Shown: positions 9,881 to 19,694, counted from the first letter of the stretch. The stretch is DNA of 64,000 bases from Vibrio ichthyoenteri ATCC 700023 (GCF_000222605.1 NZ_AFWF01000031.1:25717-89716); one strand, 5' to 3'. Numbers and translations are program-made. The notes: generated from the sequence alone by a model not told the origin.

Positions 9881-10402
9881 AAGCTCTTTGCTCTTAGCAA
9901 ACTGCGCAATCACGATAAACGCTAATGCCACCAGATTACCCGCAAAGATCACCACTAGCCATTGTGGCATCGAAAGCGTTAGGAACTGCCATACCACTTC
10001 GGCGCAATCACCGTACGCTTCAAACATGCCCGGAATCCATTTGTTCAGCGGAGCCCAACTAGGGAAGGTAACGAACAGATCGCAGGTAGCAAAAGGTGAT
10101 GGGTTGAACTGATAGTCAACGTGCTGAAGAGCAAGTTCTAAGCCCTTGTAAGCGCTCGCTCCCCATGCAGCAAGGCCAAGCCAACGAACCCAAAGGTTCT
10201 GCGGTGCAATTAACCCAATAATGGCAGCGCCACCAATCCCCATCATTGCAACACGCTCGTAAATACACATAACACATGGGGCTAAATTCATTACGTGCTG
10301 GAAGTAGAGTGCACAGGCTTCAAAGATAACAATAAAGAAAAGTAAAAGAGACCATGACAGTCGCCCTTGAGAGAATGTTTTGAGTGTGGATAAAAAATTC
10401 AC
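9878..10402 (-). CDS. dsbB: Disulfide bond formation protein B
   Basis: Inner-membrane quinone reductase that reoxidises periplasmic DsbA. Its 174 aa are predicted to form four membrane helices. Both catalytic cysteine pairs are present: C43-V-M-C46 in the first periplasmic loop, and C107 and C133 in the second. An arginine follows the first pair (IYER). It lies downstream of nhaB on the same strand with a terminator between them, and 43-bp repeats begin right after its stop codon. Confidence 0.96.
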   Translation of the reverse strand: MNFLSTLKTFSQGRLSWSLLLFFIVIFEACALYFQHVMNLAPCVMCIYERVAMMGIGGAAIIGLIAPQNLWVRWLGLAAWGASAYKGLELALQHVDYQFNPSPFATCDLFVTFPSWAPLNKWIPGMFEAYGDCAEVVWQFLTLSMPQWLVVIFAGNLVALAFIVIAQFAKSKEL

Positions 10403-10424
10403 GAGTAATGTCCTTTACAGAAAT

Positions 10425-10453
10425 AAAAAAGCTCTGAATACTCAGAGCTTTTT
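10425..10453 (-). terminator. Terminator downstream of nhaB
   Basis: GCTCTGA-ATAC-TCAGAGC flanked by A-runs and T-runs; on the minus strand the stem is followed by six T. It separates nhaB from dsbB. Confidence 0.8.
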
Positions 10454-10484
10454 AACGTGTAACAGTTCCCTAATCAAGGGAAAT

Positions 10485-12071
10485 TTAATGACCGCCTGAC
10501 ACTGCAGCGCTCACTTCACCCACGTGTTGAGTGATCCAATCCGCATCGTAGAACCAAGCAGTAGCCGGTTCAAGGAAGAACACGATACCTGCAAGACCGA
10601 CAAGCGCAAGCACGATGGTGTATGGCAGAGCCATGATAACCATGCGACCGTACGAAAGACGAATTAATGGAGCAAGTGCTGATGTAAGTAGGAATAGGAA
10701 CGCAGCTTGACCGTTTGGTGTTGCAACAGAAGGTAGGTTAGTACCCGTGTTAATCGCAACTGCTAGCAGGTCAAATTGATCACGAGTGATTTGGCCATCA
10801 ATCAGGGCTGATTTCACTTCGTTGATGTAAACTGTACCTACGAATACGTTGTCCGATACCATCGATAGCAGACCGTTAGCGACGTAGAATAGCGCTAACT
10901 GAGTGCCTTTATCTTCAACCGCAAGTACCGCATCGATAACTGGCTTAAATAGCTCTTGGTCAATGATAACCGCAACAACCGCGAAGAAAACAGCCAATAG
11001 AGCCGTAAAAGGTAGCGCTTCTTCAAACGCTTTACCCATAGAGTGCTCTTCAATTACACCGGTAAATGCTGTTGCAAGAATGATGACTGACAGACCGATC
11101 AGGCCAACAGCAGCAACGTGCAGTGCAAGGCCAACGATTAACCAAACTGCGATAGCACCTTGAATCCAAAGTTTTGCCACATCTTGGTTAGTACGAGTCT
11201 TACGCTCTTCGTTGTCAAAATCGACTAGGATTTGGCGCACGCTATCAGGCAATTCTACACCGTAGCCGAATACTTTGAACTTCTCTACTAGCGCACAAGT
11301 TAGCATGCCACAGAAAAATACAGGGATAGTCACCGGAGCCATGCGGATCAAGAATTCCGCAAATAGCCAGTCAGCTTGGTCAGCAATAATTAAGTTCTGA
11401 GGTTCGCCTACCATGGTCATTACGCCACCTAGCGCAGTACCAACACCCGCATGCATAAGCAGTGAACGAAGGAACGCACGGTAGTTCTCAAGGTCATCAC
11501 GAGTTAGCTCAGTAATGGTTTCGTCTTGAGTATGGTCATGGTCACCGATAAGGTTACCTGATGCCACTTTGTGGTAAATAGAGTAGAAACCAACCGCCAC
11601 ACTGATAACAACCGCAATAACGGTCAGTGCGTCAAGGAAAGCAGAAAGGAATGCAGCGGCAAAACAGAAGGCCATTGACAGCAATACTTTCGAGCGAATC
11701 CCAAGCAATAATTTGGTAAAGATAAACAGCAGCAGCTGTTTCATGAAGTAAATGCCAGCAACCATGAAGACAAGTAGCAGCAGAACTTCAATATTGGCAA
11801 CCAGTTCATGTTTAACTTGATCGGCACTCGTCATTCCAATGGCGACGGCTTCAATCGCCAGCAAACCACCTGGTTGAAGAGGGTAGCACTTCAATGCCAT
11901 TGCAAGAGTAAAAATAAACTCTGCAACTAATAGCCAACCTGCTACGAACGGATCGATGAAAAAGAATACGATCGGGTTGATAATAAGAAATGAGAAAATG
12001 GCAACTTTGTACCAATCAGGGGCTTTACCAAGAAAGTTCTTAATAAACGCATTTCCGAGTGACATCGGCAT
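10485..12071 (-). CDS. nhaB: Na+/H+ antiporter NhaB
   Basis: Electrogenic sodium/proton antiporter of the inner membrane, important for Na+ homeostasis in marine vibrios. Its 528 aa (E. coli 513) form about a dozen hydrophobic helices. NhaB-type segments include [42 protein letters not shown] and [17 protein letters not shown] in shorter recognisable pieces. The start could also be the second Met two codons downstream. It is divergent from fadR, as in E. coli. Confidence 0.95.
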   Translation of the reverse strand: MPMSLGNAFIKNFLGKAPDWYKVAIFSFLIINPIVFFFIDPFVAGWLLVAEFIFTLAMALKCYPLQPGGLLAIEAVAIGMTSADQVKHELVANIEVLLLLVFMVAGIYFMKQLLLFIFTKLLLGIRSKVLLSMAFCFAAAFLSAFLDALTVIAVVISVAVGFYSIYHKVASGNLIGDHDHTQDETITELTRDDLENYRAFLRSLLMHAGVGTALGGVMTMVGEPQNLIIADQADWLFAEFLIRMAPVTIPVFFCGMLTCALVEKFKVFGYGVELPDSVRQILVDFDNEERKTRTNQDVAKLWIQGAIAVWLIVGLALHVAAVGLIGLSVIILATAFTGVIEEHSMGKAFEEALPFTALLAVFFAVVAVIIDQELFKPVIDAVLAVEDKGTQLALFYVANGLLSMVSDNVFVGTVYINEVKSALIDGQITRDQFDLLAVAINTGTNLPSVATPNGQAAFLFLLTSALAPLIRLSYGRMVIMALPYTIVLALVGLAGIVFFLEPATAWFYDADWITQHVGEVSAAVSGGH

Positions 12072-12707
12072 GATTCAATTACTCTTATATGTTGTTACAA
12101 ATAGACACTGCGCACGCTTGAATTCACGTGATCGGTAAACTGATGGCATACCGATGAAACAGCGACTTAGAAAAACAACACTCCGAAAACTGTCATGTGG
12201 CCTTGCCAAGTCACTCCCTGAGAAAGACAAGCACTTTTAACTTCGGTCGTCACTCTACTCTTCACCGTTATTTAGTCAATCATTATGTTTATATTGACAA
12301 AATACATGGCTACTAATTGTAAAAAACGCGAGCGAAGTGGCGTAAGGCTACCATACGAGTTGTGATAAATTCTGTTTGCTGTCTCACGTCGTGCGAAAGC
12401 GAAGAATATGACGTTCTATTGAAGGGAAATAACCCTTAATAGTGCTGGGTTTTTGCGTTTTTGCAAAATAAGATTTAATAGTAATGTCTTTGTTTACGGG
12501 TGTTTCAGCTATTTTAGTAGAGGTTAAAGTACTATTTTTTTAGTTTAGAGTTATAAAGAAATAGTGACCCTATCTTAATTGGATTAGTGTTATTACTCTA
12601 TTATTGTTTTGCGAGAAGTTTACAGTTCGTTTGTTTCCGATACGTAATAAGTAGTGGTATGATGAGTTTATCTGATCCCCTATAAATAGAATATTGGACA
12701 CAACTCA
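12072..12707. other. nhaB/fadR divergent intergenic region
   Basis: A long 636-bp gap with no supported gene. AT content rises toward fadR. A short hairpin AAGGGAAATAACCCTT lies near 12424. TATAAAT at about 12681 could be a -10 element for fadR. I looked for a FadR-type operator (AACTGGTC-like palindrome) and saw none. An untranslated RNA cannot be excluded. Confidence 0.4.
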
Positions 12708-13547
12708 ATGGTCATAAAGGCAAAGAGCCCTGCAGGATTCGCAGAAAAATACATAATTGAGAGTATTTGGAAAGGGCGCTTCCCTCCAGGTTCCATTCTT
12801 CCAGCGGAGCGTGAACTTTCTGAGTTGATTGGTGTAACTCGAACAACGCTACGTGAAGTACTTCAGCGACTTGCGAGAGACGGTTGGTTGACGATCCAGC
12901 ATGGTAAACCAACCAAAGTGAATCAGTTTATGGAAACGTCAGGTTTGCATATTCTCGATACCATGATGACCTTAGATGCTGAGAACGCGACTTCTATCGT
13001 AGAAGATTTGCTTGCAGCACGTACTAATATTAGTCCTATCTTTATGCGTTACGCTTTCAAGGTAAATCAAGAAAGCTCACTGCGCACCATGCAAAATGTT
13101 ATTGAATCATGCGAAGCGCTAATCACAGCAGAATCGTGGGATTCATTTATGACTGATTCGCAATATGCAGACAAAATTCGTCAACATATTAAAGATGACG
13201 GTGAAAAAGATCCGCTTAAGCGTGAAGCAATTTTGATCGCGAAGACATTTAATTATTATGATTACATGTTATTCCAACGCCTTGCATTCCATTCAGGCAA
13301 CCAGATATATGGCCTAATCTTTAATGGTTTGAAAAAGCTGTACGATCGTGTTGGTAGCTACTACTTTTCAAATCCAGAAACGCGTAAATTGGCACTGAAG
13401 TTCTACCGTGATTTGTATGAAGTATGTGAAACCGGTAACCGTGAGCAGATCCCAGCGATCGTTCGTCAGTACGGTATTGAAAGTGGTCAAATTTGGCATC
13501 AAATGAAAACAACACTGCCAACTAACTTTACCGAAGACGACAGCTAA
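12708..13547 (+). CDS. fadR: Fatty acid metabolism regulator FadR, Vibrio type
   Basis: GntR-family repressor of fatty acid degradation and activator of unsaturated fatty acid synthesis; it releases DNA when bound to acyl-CoA. The N-terminal winged helix-turn-helix (about 10-75) includes [21 protein letters not shown]. The all-helical acyl-CoA domain follows. At 279 aa it is about 40 residues longer than E. coli FadR (239). The extra segment sits near residues 138-178 ([20 protein letters not shown]), matching the insertion known in Vibrio FadR, which was shown structurally to provide a second acyl-CoA site. A terminator follows. Confidence 0.96.
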   Translation: MVIKAKSPAGFAEKYIIESIWKGRFPPGSILPAERELSELIGVTRTTLREVLQRLARDGWLTIQHGKPTKVNQFMETSGLHILDTMMTLDAENATSIVEDLLAARTNISPIFMRYAFKVNQESSLRTMQNVIESCEALITAESWDSFMTDSQYADKIRQHIKDDGEKDPLKREAILIAKTFNYYDYMLFQRLAFHSGNQIYGLIFNGLKKLYDRVGSYYFSNPETRKLALKFYRDLYEVCETGNREQIPAIVRQYGIESGQIWHQMKTTLPTNFTEDDS

Positions 13548-13579
13548 TTGTCCATTTAGTGAGTTAACCGCATAGTGAT

Positions 13580-13612
13580 AAGCCCGCCATAGCCATATGA
13601 CGGGCTTTTTTG
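13580..13612 (+). terminator. Terminator downstream of fadR
   Basis: AAGCCCG and CGGGCTT form the stem (extended by a C-G/A-T interior) with a loop over CCATAGCCATATGA, followed by TTTTTTG. It lies between convergent fadR and hcr. Confidence 0.8.
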
Positions 13613-13642
13613 TTTCATGCGAGCTCGCTTCCTTTGAGGTGA

Positions 13643-14719
13643 TCAGCCTATTTGTACTGCAAGGTCACTTTCCACTGTTGAGGAGCAGGCGAGTACGTAG
13701 CCTTGCTCGATTTCTGCTGCAGTCAGTGTTTCAAGGCTTGTGCTACGAACTGACCCGGCTATTACTTTGCATTTGCATGACCCGCAAATACCACTTCGAC
13801 AAGCGACGATCAGGGGCAGGCCTGCTGCTTCCAATGTGTCGGCTAATACAGCGCCTTGCTGAACCGTCATCTCTTTATCAAACGCTTCAACAGAAACGGA
13901 CACCGTTTTATCTTCGGCGTGATCGTCTGGTTCAAATTCATTTGCTGAGCTGATGGGGGTAAAGCTTTCTTGAACGAAATTGCTCATATCAAATCCCAGA
14001 GCTTGCAAGTTGTCGTGAGTATCTTGCATAAACTGTTGAGGGCCGCATAAATAGACCGTACGTTGGATTAAATCTGGTACCAATTGCAAAAGCCATTCTT
14101 TGTTTAAACGACCTTGTGGATGCATTGTTCCGCTGGCATCTTTTAGTAGTAGTGACAACGTGAACTGTTCTTCGGTTGCAGCCATTGACTCAAGTGCATC
14201 AAAGTAGATGGTTTGTTGAGCCGACTTCGCGACATGCAAAAACTGAACATCAACATTAGCACCATTGGCTAGCCACTGCTTGGCCATTGCATAGACGGGT
14301 GTGATGCCGCAACCTGCACTTATCAGTAACGCTTTTGTGTTGCCATTGATGGGCTTTGGGGGATGGTCAACGCTATTAAATTCGCCACTGGGTGGCAAGG
14401 CAAATAACAGGTCACCAACTTGTAGGTTGTCGAGCAAATAGTTGGAGACTTTACCGCCTTCCACTCGCTTGATGGTGAGTTGTAAATGAGATTCGCCAGC
14501 GATCGAACTAAGTGAATACGCGCGATATTCCATTTTTTGCTCAATTTCTACACCAACCGTAATGAATTGGCCGGGTTTAAAATCGAACTGGATGGAATCA
14601 AACGCGGCAAGTTGGCTTTCTAGCGGCGCAAGTTTAATGCTCATAGTATCGGGCGTTTCAACATACTTGTCGATGCAACGTAATTGGACGGGTTGAGAGC
14701 CCTGCCATTCAAAATACAT
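13643..14719 (-). CDS. hcr: NADH oxidoreductase Hcr (electron donor to Hcp)
   Basis: Flavoprotein plus ferredoxin that passes electrons from NADH to the hybrid-cluster protein. Domains in order: an FAD-binding barrel (about 1-115, with RAYSLSS at 66-72), an NAD-binding domain (about 125-245, GCGITP at 137-142, CGPQQF at 225-230), and a C-terminal plant-type [2Fe-2S] domain with C307, C312, C315 and C345. At 358 aa it is somewhat longer than E. coli Hcr (322). It lies 143 bp downstream of hcp, with a hairpin between them. Confidence 0.93.
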   Translation of the reverse strand: MYFEWQGSQPVQLRCIDKYVETPDTMSIKLAPLESQLAAFDSIQFDFKPGQFITVGVEIEQKMEYRAYSLSSIAGESHLQLTIKRVEGGKVSNYLLDNLQVGDLLFALPPSGEFNSVDHPPKPINGNTKALLISAGCGITPVYAMAKQWLANGANVDVQFLHVAKSAQQTIYFDALESMAATEEQFTLSLLLKDASGTMHPQGRLNKEWLLQLVPDLIQRTVYLCGPQQFMQDTHDNLQALGFDMSNFVQESFTPISSANEFEPDDHAEDKTVSVSVEAFDKEMTVQQGAVLADTLEAAGLPLIVACRSGICGSCKCKVIAGSVRSTSLETLTAAEIEQGYVLACSSTVESDLAVQIG

Positions 14720-14825
14720 AGTTAATCTCGTTTACGGTTAGTACATGATGGTGGTTATGTGATGACCCTATGAGGGCAAGTGGTTCATCAGCTACATAAC
14801 GTTTGGATTAGAGGGGATGAAACCC

Positions 14826-14855
14826 AAAAAGGCCGACCCTCAAATAAAGGTCGGC
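14826..14855 (-). terminator. Terminator-like hairpin between hcp and hcr
   Basis: On the minus strand GCCGACC and GGTCGGC form a 7-bp stem over a 10-nt loop, followed by CTTTTTGG. It lies just after the hcp stop codon, so hcr may receive reduced read-through transcription. Confidence 0.7.
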
Positions 14856-14862
14856 GACTCGA

Positions 14863-16524
14863 TTAAGCGCCTAGAATCGCTTGTAGGTCATCTTCAACGT
14901 TAGAGATAGAACGCATATCGAACTTCTCTTGAATGATGGCTAATAGGTTGTCGGTTATGAAGGCTGGTGCTGTAGGGCCGGTGTAGATGCCTTTTACGCC
15001 CAAAGCGAATAGAGTGAGTAAGATAACGATCGCTTTTTGTTCAAACCAAGAAAGCACTAAGGTTAGCGGCAGCTCGTTGATGCCACAATCAAACTCGTTT
15101 GCCAGCGCTAATGCCAATTGGATTGCTGAATAGGCATCGTTACATTGACCCACATCGAGCAAGCGAGGGATGCCGTTAATATCGCCAAACTGATTTTTGT
15201 TGAAGCGGAATTTGCCGCAAGCCAGCGTGAGAATTAATGTGTCTTCAGGCGCATTCGCGGTGAAGTCGGTGTAGTAACTGCGTTCGGCTTTGTCACCATC
15301 ACAGCCGCCAACTAGGAAGAAGTGGCGAATGTTACCTTGCTTAACTTGATCAATAACCGCTGGCGCAGCGTTCATGAGAGCGTTGCGACCAAATCCAACC
15401 GTGATCATCTGCTCAATTTCGTTGTGTTGGAAACCTGGGTGACTTAGGGCACATTCAATTACCGCCGAGAAATCATCACCTTCAAGGTGAGCTACACCTG
15501 GCCAACCAACGATGCTGCGAGTAAATAGACGATCAGCGTATTGACCGACATCTGGGTTAAGTAGGCAGTTTGATGTCATCACGATTGCGCCCGGGAAGTT
15601 AGCAAACTCTTTTTGTTGATTTTGCCATGCGCTTCCGTAGTTACCAGCAAGATGAGGGTACTTATTCAATTCTGGGTAACCGTGCGCAGGGAGCATTTCA
15701 CCGTTGGTATAAACGTTTATGCCTTTTCCCTCGGTTTGTTGCAGAATTTTCTCAAGGTCATGCAGATCATGACCAGAGACTAAAATACATTTACCTTGGC
15801 GGGTCTTTACGTTGACGCTGGTTGGGGCAGGGTGACCAAACGTCGCGGTTTCGCCGTGATCGAGCATTTCCATCACTTTGTAATTCATCAAACCAATCTC
15901 CATTGAGCATTCAAGCAGCTCATTGAGGTCCGTTGGTTCAGTGCCTAACCATGCCATGATGTTGTGGTATTGAGAGACGATCGCGCTATCAGTTTGACCC
16001 AATACACGTGCGTGTTCCATATACGCTGCAGCGCCCTTTAAGCCGTATAGGCACAGCAGGCGTAAGCCAACAACATCTTCGTTGACCTGCTCTTTACCGC
16101 GGTTCACCGCCGCATTGGGAGCAAATGCAAGGATCTTCTCTGCGTTTTCTGGTAACTCAAACTCTGCTACTTGTGGCGCGATTTCAAGGGTTTGATTGGC
16201 AAGAGTTGCTGCTGCGATGGTGCTCTGTTTAAGACGTTCTTTGTAAAGAGCTGCTTGGCTGGTTAGCTCCAAAATACGTTCAGGGTCGAAGTTTACGTTG
16301 GTCAATGTGGCAAAGAAAGCGCGTGGTGCCCACATATCAATTTCTTGGTCAACAATGTCAAAACGACGAGCTTGAGAAGCCCAGTAAGAAACCCCTTGAA
16401 GTAGGTAAACGAGAACATCTTGAAGATCAGAGACCTCAGCGGTTTTGCCACACATGCCTTGGGCAAATGAGCAGCCTTTGATGGTTGGGGTTTGAATCGT
16501 CTGTTCACATTGAATACAGAACAT
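14863..16524 (-). CDS. hcp: Hybrid cluster protein (class II)
   Basis: Fe-S enzyme that reduces nitric oxide and hydroxylamine and is reported in E. coli to S-nitrosylate proteins. The N-terminal cluster cysteines are C3, C6, C18 and C25, the C-x2-C-x11-C-x6-C spacing of class II. Hybrid-cluster ligands are visible in sequence context: GHDLHD (His), [14 protein letters not shown] and LACGKFRFN (Cys), DVGQCND (Cys) and SWFEQKA (Glu/Lys). Its 553 aa are normal. GGAGAG precedes the ATG. Upstream lie a sigma-54-type promoter and NorR-like sites. Confidence 0.96.
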   Translation of the reverse strand: MFCIQCEQTIQTPTIKGCSFAQGMCGKTAEVSDLQDVLVYLLQGVSYWASQARRFDIVDQEIDMWAPRAFFATLTNVNFDPERILELTSQAALYKERLKQSTIAAATLANQTLEIAPQVAEFELPENAEKILAFAPNAAVNRGKEQVNEDVVGLRLLCLYGLKGAAAYMEHARVLGQTDSAIVSQYHNIMAWLGTEPTDLNELLECSMEIGLMNYKVMEMLDHGETATFGHPAPTSVNVKTRQGKCILVSGHDLHDLEKILQQTEGKGINVYTNGEMLPAHGYPELNKYPHLAGNYGSAWQNQQKEFANFPGAIVMTSNCLLNPDVGQYADRLFTRSIVGWPGVAHLEGDDFSAVIECALSHPGFQHNEIEQMITVGFGRNALMNAAPAVIDQVKQGNIRHFFLVGGCDGDKAERSYYTDFTANAPEDTLILTLACGKFRFNKNQFGDINGIPRLLDVGQCNDAYSAIQLALALANEFDCGINELPLTLVLSWFEQKAIVILLTLFALGVKGIYTGPTAPAFITDNLLAIIQEKFDMRSISNVEDDLQAILGA

Positions 16525-16607
16525 AGGGGCTCTCCAGTTTACTCTAAATAATAATTGCGCTGGCCAGCAATTGTTGGCTCACACATCTGTTGTATGAAGC
16601 CTATAGA

Positions 16608-16622
16608 GCACAGAGCGTGCCA
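16608..16622 (-). promoter_or_regulatory. Sigma-54 promoter of hcp
   Basis: On the minus strand the sequence reads TGGCACGCTCTGTGC, against the consensus TGGCACG-N4-TTGC: one mismatch, with the GG and GC dinucleotides exactly 10 bp apart. The predicted start of transcription is about 70 nt upstream of the hcp ATG. NorR is a sigma-54 activator encoded immediately upstream, which supports the call. Confidence 0.75.
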
Positions 16623-16673
16623 AAAGTTATATCATTGATTTTATTGGGTAAATTTAATTTTTTGAATTGAGTT

Positions 16674-16713
16674 GTTGTAATAAAGACAACGGTAGTGATG
16701 TCTTTATTACAAC
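16674..16713. promoter_or_regulatory. Paired NorR-type enhancer sites upstream of hcp
   Basis: A perfect 14-bp inverted repeat, GTTGTAATAAAGAC and GTCTTTATTACAAC, separated by 12 bp. Each arm contains the GT-N7-AC core known for E. coli NorR (GTAATAAAGAC at 16677-16687, GTCTTTATTAC at 16700-16710). They lie about 80-115 bp upstream of the predicted sigma-54 start, a normal enhancer position. An alternative reading is a weak terminator of norR, but there is no T-run. Confidence 0.55.
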
Positions 16714-16729
16714 GATGCGTGATGGATCG

Positions 16730-17542
16730 TTAGGATTTTATCGACAATTTTTTACCCATTCGGTACAAGTTGCCGCGATCCATCTGAAGAAAATCAGCCG
16801 CTTGTGACCAAGTGTTCGACGATTTGTTCAAGGCGTGTACAATTAAATCTTGTTGGTATTGCTCAACCAGCGCTCGCATTGGTTGGCTTTCAGTCGGAAA
16901 ATAGCGCGATGTGTTTTTTACATCATTGTTCGCGTTTACACCAAATTGGCTTTTTAATTCGTCAAAATGGTCGAGTTGAATAGTGGTTTGATCTTGCTGA
17001 ATCGCATGCAAGGCCGCGCGTGTTAAGCAGTGTTCAAGCTGGCGTATATTGCCTGGCCAACCCTGATTTTCTAGCACTTGCAGTGCCTTAGGGTGAACAT
17101 GTAGGTTCGGAGCATTAAATTGCAAACGCACTTTTTCCAACAGGTAACCGGCGAGTACCGCAATGTCGCCCTCACGTGTACGAAGTGGGGGAACGTGAAT
17201 TGGAAAAACGTTGAGGCGATGATAGAGATCAGCGCGAAAGCGACCCTGTTCAACTTCGTCTTCTAAATGACGATTAGTGGCTGCAATAATGCGGACGTTG
17301 ACGGTTAAGTGCTGATCACTCCCCACCCGTTGTAGCTCTCCTTGTTGAATCACACGTAATAATTTAGCCTGCAAGATCAAAGGTAGTTCACCGATCTCAT
17401 CGAGGAAAATTGTCCCGCCATCGGCCAATTCAAACTTACCGGAACGATGGCTGTTGGCGCCGGTGAATGCCCCTTTTATATGACCAAACAATTCACTCTC
17501 GGCCAAACCTTCAGGCAATGCTGCACAGTTGACGTAAATCAT
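16730..17542 (-). pseudogene. norR: NorR C-terminal fragment (AAA+ core and HTH)
   Basis: 270-residue frame beginning [20 protein letters not shown]. It carries the sigma-54-contacting GAFTGA loop, Walker B ([10 protein letters not shown]), the arginine-finger region ([20 protein letters not shown]) and a C-terminal Fis-type helix-turn-helix ([20 protein letters not shown]). It lacks Walker A, which lies in the preceding frame. Its ATG overlaps the TGA of the upstream fragment (ATGA), so ribosomes might reinitiate. An activator divided between Walker A and Walker B is unlikely to hydrolyse ATP normally. Confidence 0.85.
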
Positions 17543-18288
17543 CGGTTTATCTGCGCGGTGAGATTGCGCGCAACCAACTCTTTGCCTGTACCAGTTTCAC
17601 CACTAATAAGCACGGCAAAATCCGATTGTGCGACGGTTGCGATATTGGTTTTCAAGCGCTCAAACTGCGGGCTAAGGCCGATCATCTCGCCTTGCTGAGA
17701 ACGAGCTTGGTGGATCAGCGTTTGGGTTACGCTTCTATGTTTACGGTTTTGCGCTTTGAGGCTATTAAACTGGGCGATATTACGCAAAGTCGCCGCGGTT
17801 AATGCAGCAAAGGTCGCCACTTCCACCGGGTCTAAATGATCGAATGCACCTACCGCGAGCGCATCCATGGTTAACACGCCAACCAATTGGCCTTCGACGT
17901 ATAGGCTGCAGCCTAAACAGTCATGCACATCAATGGTTTGCTCTTCAGTAAGCAATACTCCATCAAAGGGATCGGGCAGTGAGCAGTTGGCATCAAACCG
18001 CACCGGTTCGCGGCTATGTATAATTTGTTCAAGGCGGGGATGCGCTGTCGGATAGAAGCGACGGCCTAAAATTGCAGCAGAAAGCCCTTTGACGGCCACT
18101 GGGGTGAGAAATCCTTGTTCATCGAGAATGAACAATGCCGCAGCATCACAAGGAAAGACGGTACTCACGCCCTCGACAAGGTGTTGGTATTGCTCTTCGC
18201 TGGTTAAGTTAGAGCTCAAGTTTAACGCAATATTGAGTAAGGTCTGTGAAAACGCTGAAGCGGGTAGAGAAGACATAGCGGTGCTCAA
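17539..18288 (-). pseudogene. norR: NorR N-terminal fragment (GAF sensor and Walker A)
   Basis: 249-residue frame with the NO-sensing GAF domain (about 15-175), the linker and the start of the AAA+ domain up to Walker A ([14 protein letters not shown]), then TAQINR and a TGA stop. Intact NorR proteins continue through about ten residues into YVNCAALPE, which is encoded here in another frame just downstream. Joining the two frames needs a net gain of one base. The family spacing suggests that about four residues are also missing, consistent with a deletion of roughly 13 nt. Intact NorR senses nitric oxide and activates sigma-54 promoters. Confidence 0.85.
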
Positions 18289-18360
18289 ATAAGGTGATGC
18301 GCTTATGCTAGCGTTGTGATGTCAAAAGTACATCGCCCTAATGTTAGGGATGGCGTACGT

Positions 18361-18374
18361 TTGATTTTGATCAA
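18361..18374. promoter_or_regulatory. FNR-type box upstream of norR
   Basis: TTGATTTTGATCAA is an exact match to TTGAT-N4-ATCAA. It sits about 73-86 nt before the norR start codon and just beyond the terminator of the upstream gene, suggesting oxygen-dependent control of norR. Confidence 0.65.
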
Positions 18375-18375
18375 A

Positions 18376-18402
18376 CAAAAAAGCCTCGATACAATCGAGG
18401 CT
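18376..18402 (-). terminator. Terminator downstream of the DUF1887 gene
   Basis: AGCCTCGAT-ACA-ATCGAGGCT, a perfect 9-bp stem; on the minus strand it is followed by six T. It separates the DUF1887 gene from norR. Confidence 0.85.
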
Positions 18403-18440
18403 ATTAGTTAAGTTGCATAAAGCACGTTATGGTAATCGCG

Positions 18441-19610
18441 TTAACAATCAGAGCAGTCTTCAGAACCGCCGGCCTCAATGAACCATTGCTTGAGGTAGGT
18501 TTTAAGATCTTTAAGTTCTTCAGGGCCGATGAGGGCCAAACCAAGATCTTCAGCGCGGGTGATATCGTTATAACGTAACGGGCGGAAGCTGACTAACATG
18601 GCGCGAGCTTGTAGGCCGCCCAGTAGATCACGCAATGACTCCAATTTGTACAAGGTGTCATCACCATCATCACGCATGCCTTTGGTTTTGCATTCGATGA
18701 TGTGTAGCTTGTTGTTCACTACGGAAGCGACATCCAGTTCATTTCGGACTTCACGCTCACCGAGTTGGCGATAAACTTGAACGTTTAGCGAATGGTCTTG
18801 GATGCTAGGCATATCTTGTTGAATTTGACGTACCGTGCTGTGTACCAACGTTTCCAGCCACTCACCGTTGGAGAAGCGACGCGCTTCCTCACTAGCGAAG
18901 GTCAAAATACCATCTTGATAAGTTGCAATATCGGCTTCGACCAAATCGCTGAGTAGCATATTGAGTTCCCGATACCCTTGTTGTTTATCGGATAGCTCAA
19001 CACTGAGGCGCTGCTCTTTACGACAGGTTGTCGCTAGATAGTTTAATGTCGCAAGGCCTGGGCCTAATTCTAATGCGTTACTCGCCCAGCGTTCGCCCAG
19101 TTCATACAACTTTTGATCGAGCTGAGGAGGGAGGTCATGATCATTGAATTCCCCACGCGCACCGAAGATGGTGAGGTAGTCATCAATAGTGATGCGGTCT
19201 TCAACTTGCGTATCGTCTTTGCCTTCTGGATAAAGCCAGCATAGACGGTCACTGTTTGGCTCGACGACAAAAATTGGCCAATGCAAACTGCGGAATACTT
19301 CATACACAGAGAGCAAGCGATGACGAAGGCCGCAACTTGCATTGAGTTTGACTTCTTCACCACGAGATTTTAGGTCAGAGGCAAGCTGGCAAACTGCTTG
19401 TTTGATCTTGGCGACGTTGGCTACATTAGGTATTTCAAAAAATTCTGAGCTGATGTTACGTTTAGCCAGCACGCTATGAAGACGGTGATAAATCTCTTCT
19501 TGAGCTCTCACACCAATAAATACGATGTGCTGACTGATAGTACGATTATCGAGTAGTGGCGTGACTAGTCGAATTGGGTCCTGGTCAATAATGCCAACAT
19601 GAACGGCCAT
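18441..19610 (-). CDS. DUF1887 family CARF-nuclease-like protein (VC1899/Card1 family)
   Basis: A 389-aa protein resembling V. cholerae VC1899, a founding member of DUF1887. The N-terminal half (about 1-150) fits a CARF Rossmann fold (HVGIIDQDPIRLVTPLLD, HIVFIGVRAQEE). The C-terminal part (about 245-370) carries PD-(D/E)xK nuclease elements: E253, ELDV with D293, and IIECKTK with E306 and K308. Card1/Can2 relatives are DNA/RNA nucleases activated by cyclic tetra-adenylate from type III CRISPR systems. No CRISPR array or cas gene is in this window, so its activator is unknown. It is monocistronic, with its own terminator. Confidence 0.85.
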   Translation of the reverse strand: MAVHVGIIDQDPIRLVTPLLDNRTISQHIVFIGVRAQEEIYHRLHSVLAKRNISSEFFEIPNVANVAKIKQAVCQLASDLKSRGEEVKLNASCGLRHRLLSVYEVFRSLHWPIFVVEPNSDRLCWLYPEGKDDTQVEDRITIDDYLTIFGARGEFNDHDLPPQLDQKLYELGERWASNALELGPGLATLNYLATTCRKEQRLSVELSDKQQGYRELNMLLSDLVEADIATYQDGILTFASEEARRFSNGEWLETLVHSTVRQIQQDMPSIQDHSLNVQVYRQLGEREVRNELDVASVVNNKLHIIECKTKGMRDDGDDTLYKLESLRDLLGGLQARAMLVSFRPLRYNDITRAEDLGLALIGPEELKDLKTYLKQWFIEAGGSEDCSDC

Positions 19611-19694
19611 AGTTGTTCCTCATGTTTGGCTTGCGAAACGGAAGGTGAATATGGGTAAATCAGCAAGCCTTCTTACCATATAATGTTGGACGTA

